A stretch of 64,000 bases of DNA from Sphingopyxis soli (GTDB lineage: Bacteria; Pseudomonadota; Alphaproteobacteria; Sphingomonadales; Sphingomonadaceae). The number at the start of each line of letters is the position of its first letter. Positions within the stretch are counted from its first letter, which is position 1. A program made the position numbers and the translations under genes. Shown in pieces: positions 35,407 through 44,475 of the stretch. The notes beneath the pieces are model-generated. The model saw nothing but the letters and a program-made list of their open reading frames with translations, did not search any database and was not told where the DNA came from. Location: assembly GCF_018682675.1 (NCBI RefSeq), contig NZ_JAFMTR010000042.1:1-64000 (forward strand), written 5' to 3'.

Positions 35407-35865
35407 TCAGTCCCTCAAATGCAATTTCATGCCGACATGGCTCTGCACGAAGCCGAGCCGGGCGTAAAAGCGGTGCGCGTCGGTGCGTTTGGCCGACGAT
35501 GTGAGCTGAACCAGCTTGCAATCGCGCGCGCGGCATTGCTCGACCGCCCACAGGATCATCTTTTCGCCAAGCTTTTGGCCGCGCAGGTCGGCGGCAATGC
35601 GCACCGCCTCGATCAGCCCGCGCCAGCTCCCGACGAAGGAAAGCCCCGGCAGGAAGCTGAGCTGCATCGTGCCCACGACGCGGCCGTTCAGCTCGGCGGC
35701 GATCAGCCGCTGGTTGGAGTCGGCGTCGATCGCCTCGAACGCCGCCAGATAGCGCGGGTCCGACGGATCGGCCTCGCGGTTCGCGGGAATCGTATCCTCC
35801 GCGAGCATGGCGAGAATGGCGGGAAGGTCCGCTACCGTCGCGTCGCGAAGGATAAGCTCGCTCAC
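35407..35865 (-). CDS. GNAT-family N-acetyltransferase
   Basis: 152 residues. [18 protein letters not shown] start and the acetyl-CoA-binding A motif variant [20 protein letters not shown] (R-x-x-G-x-G type), then [20 protein letters not shown], the GNAT B motif. It overlaps the biotin carboxylase stop by 4 bp and is embedded in the carboxylase operon. The acceptor is unknown; a role tied to leucine catabolism is only suggested by position. Confidence 0.87.
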   Translation of the reverse strand: MSELILRDATVADLPAILAMLAEDTIPANREADPSDPRYLAAFEAIDADSNQRLIAAELNGRVVGTMQLSFLPGLSFVGSWRGLIEAVRIAADLRGQKLGEKMILWAVEQCRARDCKLVQLTSSAKRTDAHRFYARLGFVQSHVGMKLHLRD

Positions 35866-37700
35866 TCGGCGGCCTCGATCTTCGCGAGCAGCGCCTCGAC
35901 CTGCACCTGCGCGCCAGCGGTCGCGTTGAGCTCGGCGACCACGCCGTCGAACGGCGCGGTCAGGCTGTGCTCCATCTTCATCGCCTCGAGCGTCAGCAAT
36001 TTCTGCCCCTTGGTCACCGTGTCGCCCGCGGCGACATCGACCGCGATGATCTTGCCCGGCATCGGCGACAGGATCGCCCCGTCGCTGGCGCCGCCGCTTG
36101 CGCTACCGGCGGCGCGCCAGGGGGAGAGCTGCCACACGGCGCCGCTCTCGGCGACGAGCATCGCGGGCGCGGGCTCCTCGGCGCCGGGGCCGTGCAGCGT
36201 CACATCGACGCGCTTGCCGTCGAGCAGGAAGGGCGCCGTCCGGACATCCGGCGCGTTGAGACGGAAGCCCGACTGCAGCGACCGCGGGACCATCGCCATC
36301 GCGGCATTGGTCAGCGCGGTCTCGGTCGGCATCGGCTCGGCGGTCATGCTGTCGCCATCGCGGCCGATCAGGCCGGTATCGACCGTGCCCGAGACGAAGT
36401 CGGGATGGTCGAGCGCGGCGATCAGAAAGGCCGAATTGGTCTTCACCGGCCAGATCGCGCTGTCCTCCAGCATCTCCGACAAGAGTTCGCGCGCTTCCTC
36501 GCGATCCTCGCCATAGGCGATGACCTTGGCGATCATCGGGTCATAGAAAGGCGAAACCTCGGCGCCTTCATATACGCCGGTGTCGATGCGGCCGAGATGT
36601 TCGGGAAGCTGGAATAGTTCGAGCGTACCAATGCTCGGCAGAAAGCCCTTCGCGGGATCCTCCGCATAAAGCCGCGCTTCCATCGCCCAACCGTTGATCG
36701 CCAGCTCGTCCTGCGTCAGCGGGATCGGCTCCCCCGACGCGACGCGGAGCTGCCATTCGACCAGATCGACCCCGGTAATCTCCTCGGTCACCGGATGCTC
36801 GACCTGCAGCCGCGTGTTCATCTCCATGAACCAGATGCGGTCGGCGCGCAGGCCTTCGCTGGCGTCGGCGATGAACTCGATCGTCCCCGCGCCGACATAA
36901 TCGACCGCCTTTGCCGCGCGCACCGCGGCGGCGCAGAGTTCGGCGCGCGTCGCCTCGTCCATGCCGGGGGCGGGGGCTTCCTCGATCACCTTCTGGTGGC
37001 GGCGCTGCAGCGAGCAGTCGCGCTCGAACAGGTGGACAACATTGCCATGCGTATCGCCGAACACCTGCACCTCGATATGGCGCGGGGTCAGGATATATTT
37101 TTCGATCAGCACATGGTCGTTGCCGAACGAGGCAGCGGCTTCGCGCTGGCACGAGGCAAGCGCGTCGACGAAGTCCGCCGCGGCATCCACCTTCCGCATC
37201 CCCTTGCCGCCGCCGCCTGCGACCGCCTTGATGAGCACAGGATAGCCGATCTGACCCGCCTGCTCGGCGAGGAAGGCCGGGTCCTGGTTCTCGCCCATAT
37301 AGCCCGGCGTCACCGGTACGCCCGCCTCGGCCATCAGCTTCTTGGCGGCGTCCTTGAGCCCCATCGCGGTGATTGAGGACGGCTTTGGCCCGACCCACAC
37401 CAGCCCCGCATCGGCGACCGACTGCGCGAACTCGGCATTCTCGGACAGGAAACCATAACCCGGATGGATCGCCTCGGCCCCGGTCGCCTTGGCGGCGGCG
37501 ATGATCTTCTCGCCCACCAGATAGGATTCGCGCGCCGGCGACGGCCCGATATGCACCGCCTCGTCAGCCTCGCGCACATGCAGCGCCTTGGCGTCGGCGT
37601 CCGAATAGACCGCAACGGTTCGAATGCCCATCTCGCGCGCGGTGCGGATGATGCGGCAGGCGATCTCGCCGCGATTGGCGATGAGGAGGGACTGGATCAT
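35862..37700 (-). CDS. mccA: Methylcrotonyl-CoA carboxylase-type alpha subunit (biotin carboxylase plus biotin carrier)
   Basis: 612 residues. Biotin carboxylase domain: [35 protein letters not shown] (ATP grasp glycine loop), [35 protein letters not shown]. The C-terminal biotinyl domain carries EAMKMEH with the biotin-accepting Lys575. Together with the beta subunit encoded at 38306-39904 it carboxylates 3-methylcrotonyl-CoA in leucine breakdown, the best fit given the beta subunit and the nearby isovaleryl-CoA dehydrogenase; another acyl-CoA carboxylase is the alternative. Start 37700 overlaps the DUF559 gene stop by 4 bp. Confidence 0.88.
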   Translation of the reverse strand: MIQSLLIANRGEIACRIIRTAREMGIRTVAVYSDADAKALHVREADEAVHIGPSPARESYLVGEKIIAAAKATGAEAIHPGYGFLSENAEFAQSVADAGLVWVGPKPSSITAMGLKDAAKKLMAEAGVPVTPGYMGENQDPAFLAEQAGQIGYPVLIKAVAGGGGKGMRKVDAAADFVDALASCQREAAASFGNDHVLIEKYILTPRHIEVQVFGDTHGNVVHLFERDCSLQRRHQKVIEEAPAPGMDEATRAELCAAAVRAAKAVDYVGAGTIEFIADASEGLRADRIWFMEMNTRLQVEHPVTEEITGVDLVEWQLRVASGEPIPLTQDELAINGWAMEARLYAEDPAKGFLPSIGTLELFQLPEHLGRIDTGVYEGAEVSPFYDPMIAKVIAYGEDREEARELLSEMLEDSAIWPVKTNSAFLIAALDHPDFVSGTVDTGLIGRDGDSMTAEPMPTETALTNAAMAMVPRSLQSGFRLNAPDVRTAPFLLDGKRVDVTLHGPGAEEPAPAMLVAESGAVWQLSPWRAAGSASGGASDGAILSPMPGKIIAVDVAAGDTVTKGQKLLTLEAMKMEHSLTAPFDGVVAELNATAGAQVQVEALLAKIEAAE

Positions 37701-38125
37701 GCACGATCCTCCCCAGCCTGTCCCCGCGTAGGCGGGGAGGGAGGGGGACCATCCGCAGGATGGTGGAGGGGCCGCAAGCTGGCAGCGAAGGTTGCGATGG
37801 ATTGAGCTGTCGCCGCAGCGTCCTTCAGAACTTCACTCGCTGCTATCCGCACGATCTGCCATCCTCTCTCGGTCAAAATCCGGTCGCGCCGCGCGTCCCG
37901 TTCGGGGCGCCCGGCCAGGGCATGTGCCATCCCATCGACTTCAATCAGCAGTCGAATTTCGATACACGCGAAATCGGCGACGTAGTCGAGCACTGGAAAC
38001 TGGCGCCGAAATTTCAGTCCGGTCCGCTTGCCCCGCAGCTCGCGCCACAAAAGCCCTTCAGGCAACGTCATTTCCCGCCGCAGCTTGCGGGCGAGCTTCA
38101 CTGTCTTGTCCGGCGCGCCCACCAT
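37697..38125 (-). CDS. DUF559 endonuclease-like protein inserted in the carboxylase operon
   Basis: About 142 residues. The DUF559 domain (Vsr-like PD-(D/E)xK fold) covers residues about 10-115: MTLPEGLLWRELRGKRTGLK, FRRQFPVLDYVADFACIEIR, LLIEVDGMAHA with probable catalytic Asp/Glu, then RDRILTERGWQIVRI. The last 25 or so residues (LRPLHHPADGPPPSPPTRG) are translated from palindromic repeat R1, and upstream of the chosen ATG the frame runs back through repeat R2. The start is uncertain: no ribosome site precedes 38125, and a TTG at 38146 follows the GGGGAGG of R2. Located between the two carboxylase subunit genes, with 4-bp overlap onto mccA. Confidence 0.75.
   Translation of the reverse strand: MVGAPDKTVKLARKLRREMTLPEGLLWRELRGKRTGLKFRRQFPVLDYVADFACIEIRLLIEVDGMAHALAGRPERDARRDRILTERGWQIVRIAASEVLKDAAATAQSIATFAASLRPLHHPADGPPPSPPTRGQAGEDRA
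37708..37772. repeat. Palindromic repeat unit R1
   Basis: Unit of the form CCTCCCC...GGGGAGG...GGAGGGGC with two internal hairpins: TCCCCGCGTAGGCGGGGA (37721-37738) and CCATCCGCAGGATGG (37749-37763). It encodes the C-terminal tail of the DUF559 protein. Same family and orientation as R2. Confidence 0.75.
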
Positions 38126-38148
38126 CCGATGCCGTACACGCGCCAAAT

Positions 38149-38196
38149 CCTCCCCGGAACGGGGAGGGGGACCACCCGAAGGGTGGTGGAGGGGCC
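38149..38196. repeat. Palindromic repeat unit R2
   Basis: CCTCCCCGGAACGGGGAGGG then ACCACCCGAAGGGTGGT (hairpin, 38171-38187) and GGAGGGGCC. Lies at the 5' end of the DUF559 gene. Inverted relative to R3, with a 44-bp spacer between them. Confidence 0.75.
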
Positions 38197-38240
38197 AGGC
38201 GCTATCGGTCATCTGCAAGCACCAGATGGCGAGGTGTCGA

Positions 38241-38285
38241 CCCCTCCGACCCCGCTTTGCGGGGCCACCTCCCCGTTCCGGGGAG
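38241..38285. repeat. Palindromic repeat unit R3, inverted copy
   Basis: CCCCTCCGACCCCGC with TTTGCGGGG, then CCACCTCCCCGTTCCGGGGAG: the reverse complement of the R2 pattern with a different inner stem. R2 and R3 together can form a long cruciform between the beta-subunit gene and DUF559. Confidence 0.7.
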
Positions 38286-38305
38286 AAATTTGAATGCCCA
38301 TCGCA

Positions 38306-39904
38306 TCACATCCTGAACACGCCGAACCCTCGGTCCTCGACCGGGGCGTTCAGCGTTGCCGCAAAGGCCAGCCCGAGCACATCGCGCGTCTGTGCAGGAT
38401 CGATGATGCCATCGTCCCACAGCCGCGCGGTGGCGTGATAGGGGTTGCCTTCGTCCTCGTACTTCTGGCGGATCGGCGCCTTGAAGGCTTCGGCCTCTTC
38501 GGGCGTCCATTTGTCGGCGTCGCGGTGGACCGTCGCCAGCACGCTTGCCGCCTGCTCGCCGCCCATCACGCTGATCCGGCTGTTGGGCCAGCTGAACAGG
38601 AAGCGTGGGCTATAAGCCCGCCCGCACATGCCATAATTGCCAGCACCGAAGCTGCCGCCGATCAGCACCGTGATCTTCGGCACTGTCGCCGTCGCGACCG
38701 CGGTGACCAGCTTCGCGCCATGCTTGGCGATTCCCTCGGCCTCATATTTGCCGCCGACCATGAAGCCGCTGATGTTCTGGAGGAAGAGCAGGGGGATGCG
38801 CCGCTGCTGCGCCAGCTCGATGAAATGCGCGCCCTTGACCGCGGACTCGCTGAACAGCACGCCGTTGTTGGCGAGGATCGCGACCGGGATGCCCCAGATA
38901 TGCGCGAAGCCGCACACCAGGGTGGCGCCGTAGTTCGCCTTGAATTCGTGAAACTCGCTGCCGTCGACGATGCGCGCGATGACCTCGTGGACGTCATAAG
39001 GCGCGCGGACGTCCTGCGGGATGATCCCGTACAGCTCTTCGGGATCATATTTCGGCGGGCGCGGTTCCTTCATCGCGACCTTGAAGCCCTCGTCGGCACC
39101 GAGGTGGCTGACGATATCGCGCACGATCGTCAGCGCATGTTCGTCATTTTCGGCAAGATGGTCGACGACGCCCGATTTCTTGGCGTGCAGGTCGCCCCCG
39201 CCAAGGTCTTCGGCGCTGATCTCCTCACCCGTCGCCGCCTTCACCAGCGGCGGCCCGGCGAGGAAGATCGTGCCCTGACCCCGCACGATCACCGTCTCGT
39301 CGCTCATCGCGGGAACATAGGCGCCGCCCGCGGTGCAGCTGCCCATAACGCAGGCGATCTGCGGGATGCGCTTCGCCGACATGTTCGCCTGATTGAAGAA
39401 GATGCGCCCGAAGTGATCGCGGTCGGGAAACACCTGATCCTGATGCGGCAGGTTGGCGCCGCCGCTGTCGACAAGGTAGATACAGGGCAGGCGGTTCGTC
39501 TCGGCAATCTCCTGCGCGCGGAGATGCTTCTTCACCGTCATCGGATAGTAAGTGCCGCCCTTCACGGTCGCGTCGTTGCAGACGATCATCGCCTGCCGCC
39601 CCGACACGCGGCCGATCCCCGCTATGATGCCCGCGCCGGGAACCTCGCCCTCATACATATCGCACGCGGCGAGCTGGCCGATCTCGAGGAGCGGCGAGCC
39701 CGGATCGAGCAGCCGTTCGACGCGCTCGCGCGGCAGCAGCTTGCCGCGGCTCGTGTGCCGCTCGCGCGACTTCTCGTTGCCGCCCAGCGCCGCTTCCGCG
39801 ACGCGCGCATAGAGCTCGTCGCGCAGCGCGCGATTATGCGCAGCATTGGCGCGAAAGCCATCACTGTCAGGGTTGATCATCGTTCCCAATATTGGCGCGC
39901 TCAC
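38306..39904 (-). CDS. mccB: Methylcrotonyl-CoA carboxylase-type beta subunit (carboxyltransferase)
   Basis: 532 residues, the normal length for the MCC beta subunit. Carboxyltransferase features: [69 protein letters not shown], and the C-terminal [20 protein letters not shown] plus [15 protein letters not shown], which separate MCC from propionyl-CoA carboxylase. A GTG start at 39904 has AGGAGAG 8 bases upstream; an ATG 31 codons earlier lies in non-homologous sequence. First gene of the leftward operon (mccB, DUF559, mccA, GNAT, MaoC, CitE). Confidence 0.92.
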   Translation of the reverse strand: MSAPILGTMINPDSDGFRANAAHNRALRDELYARVAEAALGGNEKSRERHTSRGKLLPRERVERLLDPGSPLLEIGQLAACDMYEGEVPGAGIIAGIGRVSGRQAMIVCNDATVKGGTYYPMTVKKHLRAQEIAETNRLPCIYLVDSGGANLPHQDQVFPDRDHFGRIFFNQANMSAKRIPQIACVMGSCTAGGAYVPAMSDETVIVRGQGTIFLAGPPLVKAATGEEISAEDLGGGDLHAKKSGVVDHLAENDEHALTIVRDIVSHLGADEGFKVAMKEPRPPKYDPEELYGIIPQDVRAPYDVHEVIARIVDGSEFHEFKANYGATLVCGFAHIWGIPVAILANNGVLFSESAVKGAHFIELAQQRRIPLLFLQNISGFMVGGKYEAEGIAKHGAKLVTAVATATVPKITVLIGGSFGAGNYGMCGRAYSPRFLFSWPNSRISVMGGEQAASVLATVHRDADKWTPEEAEAFKAPIRQKYEDEGNPYHATARLWDDGIIDPAQTRDVLGLAFAATLNAPVEDRGFGVFRM

Positions 39905-40050
39905 GTCGCAATCTCTCCTCTGTGGGCAGGTCCGATTATCCTGCCGCTCGTCGACGAACAAGCACCGCAGGCCGAAAATGGTTGGCATTGAAACCATCTG
40001 GCCGCAGGCCTATGCCCGCCGCGTGCCCCCTGAAAAACAAGGTTAGCCCA

Positions 40051-42135
40051 ATGAAAAAAGCCGTCTTTGCCATTCTGCTTTCGACCGCCGCGATCGTCGC
40101 GGGGCCCGTCGCCTGTTCGAAGGGCGACAAGGAAAGCGCCGCCTACACCGTCGGGACCGAACTCGGCATCAGCAAGGCGGCGATGGATCCCAGCGTCAAA
40201 CCGGGCGACGACTTTTACGCCTATGCCAACGGCAACTGGCAGAAAACGACCCAAATCCCGGCTGATCGTTCGTCGACCGGCGCCTTCTACACGGCGTTTC
40301 TCGAAACCGAGAAGCGCACCCGCGAGCTGGTCGACGCGATCGTCAAGAGCGGCGGCGACCCGAAGACCGACGACGGCCGCATCGCCGCTTTCTACAAGGC
40401 CTACACCAACACCAAGGCGATCGACGCCGCGGGCATGAAGCCGGTCGAAGCCGACCTCGCCCGCTTTGCCGCGATCTCCGACAAGGCCGGGCTCGCGAAG
40501 GTGCTGGGCGAGCAGACGCGCGCCGACGTCGACCCGCTCAACGCCACCGACTTCGAAACCGAAAATCTGTTCGGCATATTCGTGACGCAGGGTCTCGCGA
40601 CGCCGGGCGAGGTCATTCCCTATGTTCTGCAGGGCGGGCTCGGGATGCCCGAGCGCGAATATTATCTGTCGGCCGATCCGAAAATGGCCACGCTGCGCAC
40701 GCAATATCAGGCCTATATCGCCAAGCTGCTGACCGAAGCGGGGCAGAGCGACGCCGCGGCGAAGGCGAAACGCATCTACGACCTCGAGGTCAAGATCGCA
40801 AAGGCGCACGCCAACCGCGCCGATAGCGAAGACTTCGCGAAGTCGGCGGGCGTCTGGACGAAAGCCGATTTCGCCAGGAAGGCGCCGGGGCTCGACTGGG
40901 ATGCCTATTTCGCCGCCGCCGGCCTGGGCAATGTGTCGAAATTCGGCGCCTACCACGCCCGCGCGATCACCGGCCTGTCGGCGCTTGTGGCGTCGGAGCC
41001 GCTCGAGGCGTGGAAGGACTGGCTGGCGTTTCACCAGATCAACACGCACACCGACGTCCTGCCGTCGGCGCTCGACAAGACGCATTTCGCCTTTTACGGG
41101 ACGGCGCTTGCGGGCACGCCGGAGCAGCGCAGCCGCGACAAGCGCGCGCTCGACGCGCTGAACATCTATCTCGGCGACGCGGTCGGCCGCGTCTATGCCG
41201 AGAAATATTTCCCGGCGCCTGCGAAGGCCGAGGTCGGCGACATGGTGAAGGGGATCAAGGCCGCGTTCGCGAAGCGCGTCGAGACGATCGACTGGATGGC
41301 GCCCGAAACCAAAAAGGAAGCGATCAAGAAGGTCGAAACGATCGTCGTCGGCGTCGGCTATCCCGAGACCTGGCGCGACTATGGCCGCTACACGGTCAGC
41401 GCGACCGACGCCTATGCGAACATGGTTGCGGGCGAGAAAGCCGAATATGCGCACCAGCTCGCGAAGATCGGCAAGCCGCTCGACAAGGGCGAATGGTGGA
41501 TGGTCCCGCAGACGGTCAATGCGGTGAACCTGCCGGTCCAGAACGCGCTCAATTTCCCCGCCGCGATCCTGCAGCCGCCCTTCTTCAACGCCAAGGCCGA
41601 TCCGGCCTATAATTATGGCGCGATCGGTGCGGTCATCGGCCACGAGATCAGCCACAGTTTCGACAATAACGGCGCCGCGTTCGACGCAAGCGGCGCGCTC
41701 CGCAACTGGTGGACCGCTGCGGACCTTGCGAAGTTCAACGCTGCGGGCGCGGCGCTCGCGGCGCAATACGACAGCTACAAGCCGTTCCCCGACCTTGCGG
41801 TCAACGGCAAGCTCACGCTGGGCGAGAATATCGCCGACGTCGCCGGGTTGCAGGCGGCCTATGACGCGTACCGCGCGTCGCTGAACGGGCAGGAAGCGCC
41901 GGTGATCGACGGCTTCACCGGCGACCAGCGTTTCTTCATCGCCTATGCGCAGACGTGGGCGACGAAGATGCGCGACGAGGCGCTGCGCGCGCGGATCGCG
42001 ACCGACGGCCACGCGCCGGGTATGTACCGCGCGCTCACCGTCCGCAACCTCGACGCCTGGTACAAAGCCTTCGATGTCAAGGAAGGCGACAAGCTCTACC
42101 TCGCGCCCGACAAGCGCGTGCGCGTCTGGGGCTGA
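40051..42135 (+). CDS. M13-family zinc metallopeptidase (neprilysin/PepO-like)
   Basis: 694-residue exported endopeptidase. Signal peptide MKKAVFAILLSTAAIVAGP; Cys23 follows, but with proline at the -3 position the lipobox is atypical, so lipidation is uncertain. The catalytic HEISH is at residues 531-535, the third zinc ligand and partner Asp are in GENIADVAGL (Glu592, Asp596), and NAVNLPVQNALNFPAAILQPPFF is the substrate-binding segment. It ends VRVWG, close to the usual M13 C-terminus but without the conserved cysteine of animal members. Divergent from mccB. Confidence 0.93.
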   Translation: MKKAVFAILLSTAAIVAGPVACSKGDKESAAYTVGTELGISKAAMDPSVKPGDDFYAYANGNWQKTTQIPADRSSTGAFYTAFLETEKRTRELVDAIVKSGGDPKTDDGRIAAFYKAYTNTKAIDAAGMKPVEADLARFAAISDKAGLAKVLGEQTRADVDPLNATDFETENLFGIFVTQGLATPGEVIPYVLQGGLGMPEREYYLSADPKMATLRTQYQAYIAKLLTEAGQSDAAAKAKRIYDLEVKIAKAHANRADSEDFAKSAGVWTKADFARKAPGLDWDAYFAAAGLGNVSKFGAYHARAITGLSALVASEPLEAWKDWLAFHQINTHTDVLPSALDKTHFAFYGTALAGTPEQRSRDKRALDALNIYLGDAVGRVYAEKYFPAPAKAEVGDMVKGIKAAFAKRVETIDWMAPETKKEAIKKVETIVVGVGYPETWRDYGRYTVSATDAYANMVAGEKAEYAHQLAKIGKPLDKGEWWMVPQTVNAVNLPVQNALNFPAAILQPPFFNAKADPAYNYGAIGAVIGHEISHSFDNNGAAFDASGALRNWWTAADLAKFNAAGAALAAQYDSYKPFPDLAVNGKLTLGENIADVAGLQAAYDAYRASLNGQEAPVIDGFTGDQRFFIAYAQTWATKMRDEALRARIATDGHAPGMYRALTVRNLDAWYKAFDVKEGDKLYLAPDKRVRVWG

Positions 42136-42142
42136 TCTACGG

Positions 42143-42177
42143 GGGCGGGGCGTCATGCTCCGCCCTCATTCTTTTTC
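42143..42177 (+). terminator. Likely rho-independent terminator of the M13 peptidase gene
   Basis: 8-bp stem GGGCGGGG / CTCCGCCC (one G-U pair, 42143-42150 with 42158-42165) around a 7-base loop, followed by TCATTCTTTTTC. It starts 8 bp after the peptidase stop and overlaps the 3' end of the convergent small membrane protein gene. Confidence 0.6.
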
Positions 42178-42431
42178 GTGGGCTTCTTGCGGATCAGGTG
42201 GCTGTAAACGCCGACCAGATTGATGCACAGCAGCGCGACATTCTGCCAGCCGATCCCCTCGCTGTCGGGTTGCAGAAATCCCCAGCCGATCAGCGCAAGG
42301 CTGCTCGTCACGAAGATCACGAAGGCCCAGCCGGTCCACCGCTCGCCGAGATTGAGCGAGACAAGCAGCGCCGCGAGCGTCGAGGCGGCGGCGCCATAAT
42401 ATTGCAGCGCGTCGAGCAGGGTGTCGGTCAT
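42153..42431 (-). CDS. Small membrane protein, unknown function
   Basis: 92 residues with about three hydrophobic helices (YGAAASTLAALLVSLNLG; GWAFVIFVTSSLALIGWGFL; NVALLCINLVGVYSHLI) and a basic tail (RKKPTKKN). The C-terminal pattern resembles small sugar-efflux or YgjV-like membrane proteins but not enough to assign. It overlaps the VOC gene by 4 bp, so it belongs to the same leftward transcript. Confidence 0.65.
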   Translation of the reverse strand: MTDTLLDALQYYGAAASTLAALLVSLNLGERWTGWAFVIFVTSSLALIGWGFLQPDSEGIGWQNVALLCINLVGVYSHLIRKKPTKKNEGGA

Positions 42432-42841
42432 GCGCCGGTGGCCCCGAACACGAACTCCAGTTTCAGTCCGTCAGGATCGGCGAAGAAGACGGCGTAATAG
42501 GTGGGGCCGTAGCGCGGATAGTCGGCAGGCGCATCGAGCACGGTCGCATCGATGCTGCGCAGCAGATTGTGGAGCGCATCGACATCCTCGCGGCTTTCGG
42601 CGGTCCATGCAAGGTGATGAAGCCCCGGCGAGTAGCGATCGTGTGGCCGCTCCGCCCCTGCGCCGCGTGCCTCCAGAATCCCGATCGAATGGAAGGGCTC
42701 GCCTTCGCGGTCCCAGTCGCTGCCATGGTCATAATCGGCGGCGCGGCGATAGCCGAGGAAGCCAAGCACCGCGTCGTAAAAGACACGCGACCGCTCCTTG
42801 TCGGTGACCGTCAGGTCGATGTGATGGACGAGGCCGCGCAT
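42428..42841 (-). CDS. VOC-family protein (glyoxalase/dioxygenase superfamily)
   Basis: 137 residues in the paired beta-alpha-beta fold: LVHHIDLTVTDKERSRVFYD at the start with a metal-ligand histidine, SPGLHHLAWTAESREDVDAL in the middle with the second His, and YYAVFFADPDGLKLEFVF at the end with the Glu ligand. It is coupled by a 4-bp overlap to the downstream membrane protein. The substrate is unknown. Confidence 0.82.
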   Translation of the reverse strand: MRGLVHHIDLTVTDKERSRVFYDAVLGFLGYRRAADYDHGSDWDREGEPFHSIGILEARGAGAERPHDRYSPGLHHLAWTAESREDVDALHNLLRSIDATVLDAPADYPRYGPTYYAVFFADPDGLKLEFVFGATGA

Positions 42842-42856
42842 ACTAAGATCCTGACC

Positions 42857-43207
42857 CTAAGCCAACGCGCCGATAACGGCGAGGATGCCCGACGCAGTCA
42901 GGAACGGCCAGCCGATATGCTTGCCACGCGTATAGACCGCATCGAACAGGCCGGTCGCGGTCCAGGCTGCGCCAATCAGCAGGATAAGATCGCGCGGCGT
43001 GCCGGGCCAGACGACCGCCGCCGCCGACACCAGCATCAGCACCGACAGCGCATACCACGCCAGCCGGAACACCCTGCGCGCCAGATCGATGCCCATCACG
43101 CCCTGATCGCGCGTCATCAGCGGCCGGATTAGCCGCCGTTCGCCCAGAAAGCCGTGAACTGCGGCGGTCGACGCCATGAAGGCGGCCGACAGCCAGAGCC
43201 AGATCAC
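42857..43207 (-). CDS. Small membrane protein, unknown function
   Basis: 116 residues with about four hydrophobic segments ([74 protein letters not shown]). Its ATG overlaps the isovaleryl-CoA dehydrogenase stop by 4 bp, so it is cotranscribed with that gene. No domain recognised. Confidence 0.68.
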   Translation of the reverse strand: MIWLWLSAAFMASTAAVHGFLGERRLIRPLMTRDQGVMGIDLARRVFRLAWYALSVLMLVSAAAVVWPGTPRDLILLIGAAWTATGLFDAVYTRGKHIGWPFLTASGILAVIGALA

Positions 43208-44373
43208 GCGCCGGCGCCGATCAGCTCGCGGCCGATCAGCATGCGGCGGATTTCGTTCGTGCCCGCGCCGATGTCGAGCAGCTTGGCGTCGCGCCAGTAG
43301 CGTTCGACCGGCCAGTCCTTCGTGTAGCCCGCGCCGCCGAGCGCCTGGATCGCCTCGCCCGCGACCTTCACCGCATTCTCACTTGCGAGCAGGATCGCCC
43401 CCGCGGCGTCGAAGCGCGTGGTCTGCCCCGCGTCGCACGCCTTGGCGACGTTGTAGACATAGGAGCGCGCCGACTGGAGCATGACATACATGTCGGCGAC
43501 CTTCGCCTGCATCAGCTGGAACGATCCGATCGGTTTGCCGAACTGCTTGCGCTCGCGAACATAGGGAATGACCGTGTCGAGGCACGCCTGCATGATCCCG
43601 AGCTGGAGCCCTGCGAGCACGACGCGCTCATAGTCGAGCCCCGACATCAGCACGCCGACGCCGCCGTTTTCGGGCCCCATCACCTGCTCTTCGCTGACCT
43701 CGCAGTCGGTAAAGACCAGCTCGGCGGTCGGCGATCCGCGCATACCCACCTTGTCGATCTTCTGCCCGATGCTGAACCCCGGCATATCCTTTTCGATCAG
43801 GAACGCCGTGATCCCGCGCGATCCCGCGTCGGGGCTGGTCTTGGCATAGACGACCAGCGTGTCGGCGTAGGTCGCGTTGGTGATCCAGAATTTCGTGCCG
43901 TTGAGGACGTAGCCGCCCTGAACCCTGTCCGCCTTCAGCTTCATCGAAACGACGTCGCTGCCGGCGCCCGCTTCGGACATCGCGAGGCTGCCGACATGCT
44001 CGCCGCTGATCAGCTTGGGCAGATATTTCGCCTTCTGCGCGGCATTGCCCCAGCGGCGGATCTGGTTGACGCAGAGGTTCGAGTGCGCGCCATAGGACAG
44101 GCCGATCGCGGCGCTCGCGCGGCTGACTTCCTCGACCGCGATGACGTGCTCCAGATAGCCGAGCCCGAGCCCGCCAAATTCTTCCTCAACGGTGATCCCG
44201 TGCAGACCGAGCGCGCCCATCTGCGTCCACAGCTCGTCGCGCGGGAACCAGTCCTCGGCATCGGCCTTGGCCGCGAGCGGCGCGATCTGTTCGTCGGCGA
44301 AGCGGGCGGTCGTGTCGCGGATCATGTCGGCGGTCTCGCCGAGCGCAAAATCGAAATCGGGGGTGGCGCGCAT
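43204..44373 (-). CDS. liuA: Isovaleryl-CoA dehydrogenase
   Basis: 389-residue acyl-CoA dehydrogenase that oxidises isovaleryl-CoA to 3-methylcrotonyl-CoA in leucine catabolism. The subgroup marker is the catalytic Glu249 in [12 protein letters not shown], the position used by isovaleryl-CoA dehydrogenase instead of the C-terminal Glu; the latter site reads [38 protein letters not shown] and [20 protein letters not shown] also fit. Start at 44373 has AAGGG 7 bases upstream; an ATG two codons earlier lacks spacing. Its product is the substrate of the MCC encoded at 35.9-39.9 kb. Divergent from a LysR gene. Confidence 0.92.
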   Translation of the reverse strand: MRATPDFDFALGETADMIRDTTARFADEQIAPLAAKADAEDWFPRDELWTQMGALGLHGITVEEEFGGLGLGYLEHVIAVEEVSRASAAIGLSYGAHSNLCVNQIRRWGNAAQKAKYLPKLISGEHVGSLAMSEAGAGSDVVSMKLKADRVQGGYVLNGTKFWITNATYADTLVVYAKTSPDAGSRGITAFLIEKDMPGFSIGQKIDKVGMRGSPTAELVFTDCEVSEEQVMGPENGGVGVLMSGLDYERVVLAGLQLGIMQACLDTVIPYVRERKQFGKPIGSFQLMQAKVADMYVMLQSARSYVYNVAKACDAGQTTRFDAAGAILLASENAVKVAGEAIQALGGAGYTKDWPVERYWRDAKLLDIGAGTNEIRRMLIGRELIGAGA

Positions 44374-44424
44374 GAGCATCCCTTTGATCAGGGTCGGAAC
44401 ATGGCCCGGTTGTGCCTCAAAGCA

Positions 44425-44475
44425 TCTTCATATGAAAATTGAAACTTCATACGTATCAGTATAAGAAAATCTTAT
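44425..44475. promoter_or_regulatory. AT-rich divergent promoter/operator region (liuA and lysR)
   Basis: The 100-bp gap between the divergent starts contains unusually AT-rich palindromes for this genome: TTCATATGAA (44427-44436), ATACGTAT (44449-44456) and ATAAG-AAAAT-CTTAT (44461-44475). Such clustered dyads fit LysR-type binding sites next to the regulator's own promoter. The three-site palindrome of the MerR regulon is absent. Confidence 0.5.

Noticed and set aside
37700-38300. CRISPR array
   Set aside because: Units are few, self-complementary, unevenly spaced and not interleaved with unique spacers; they are intergenic palindromes.
39901-42156. A 751-codon open frame opposite the M13 peptidase
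   Set aside because: The peptidase on the plus strand has all catalytic motifs; the opposite frame has none.
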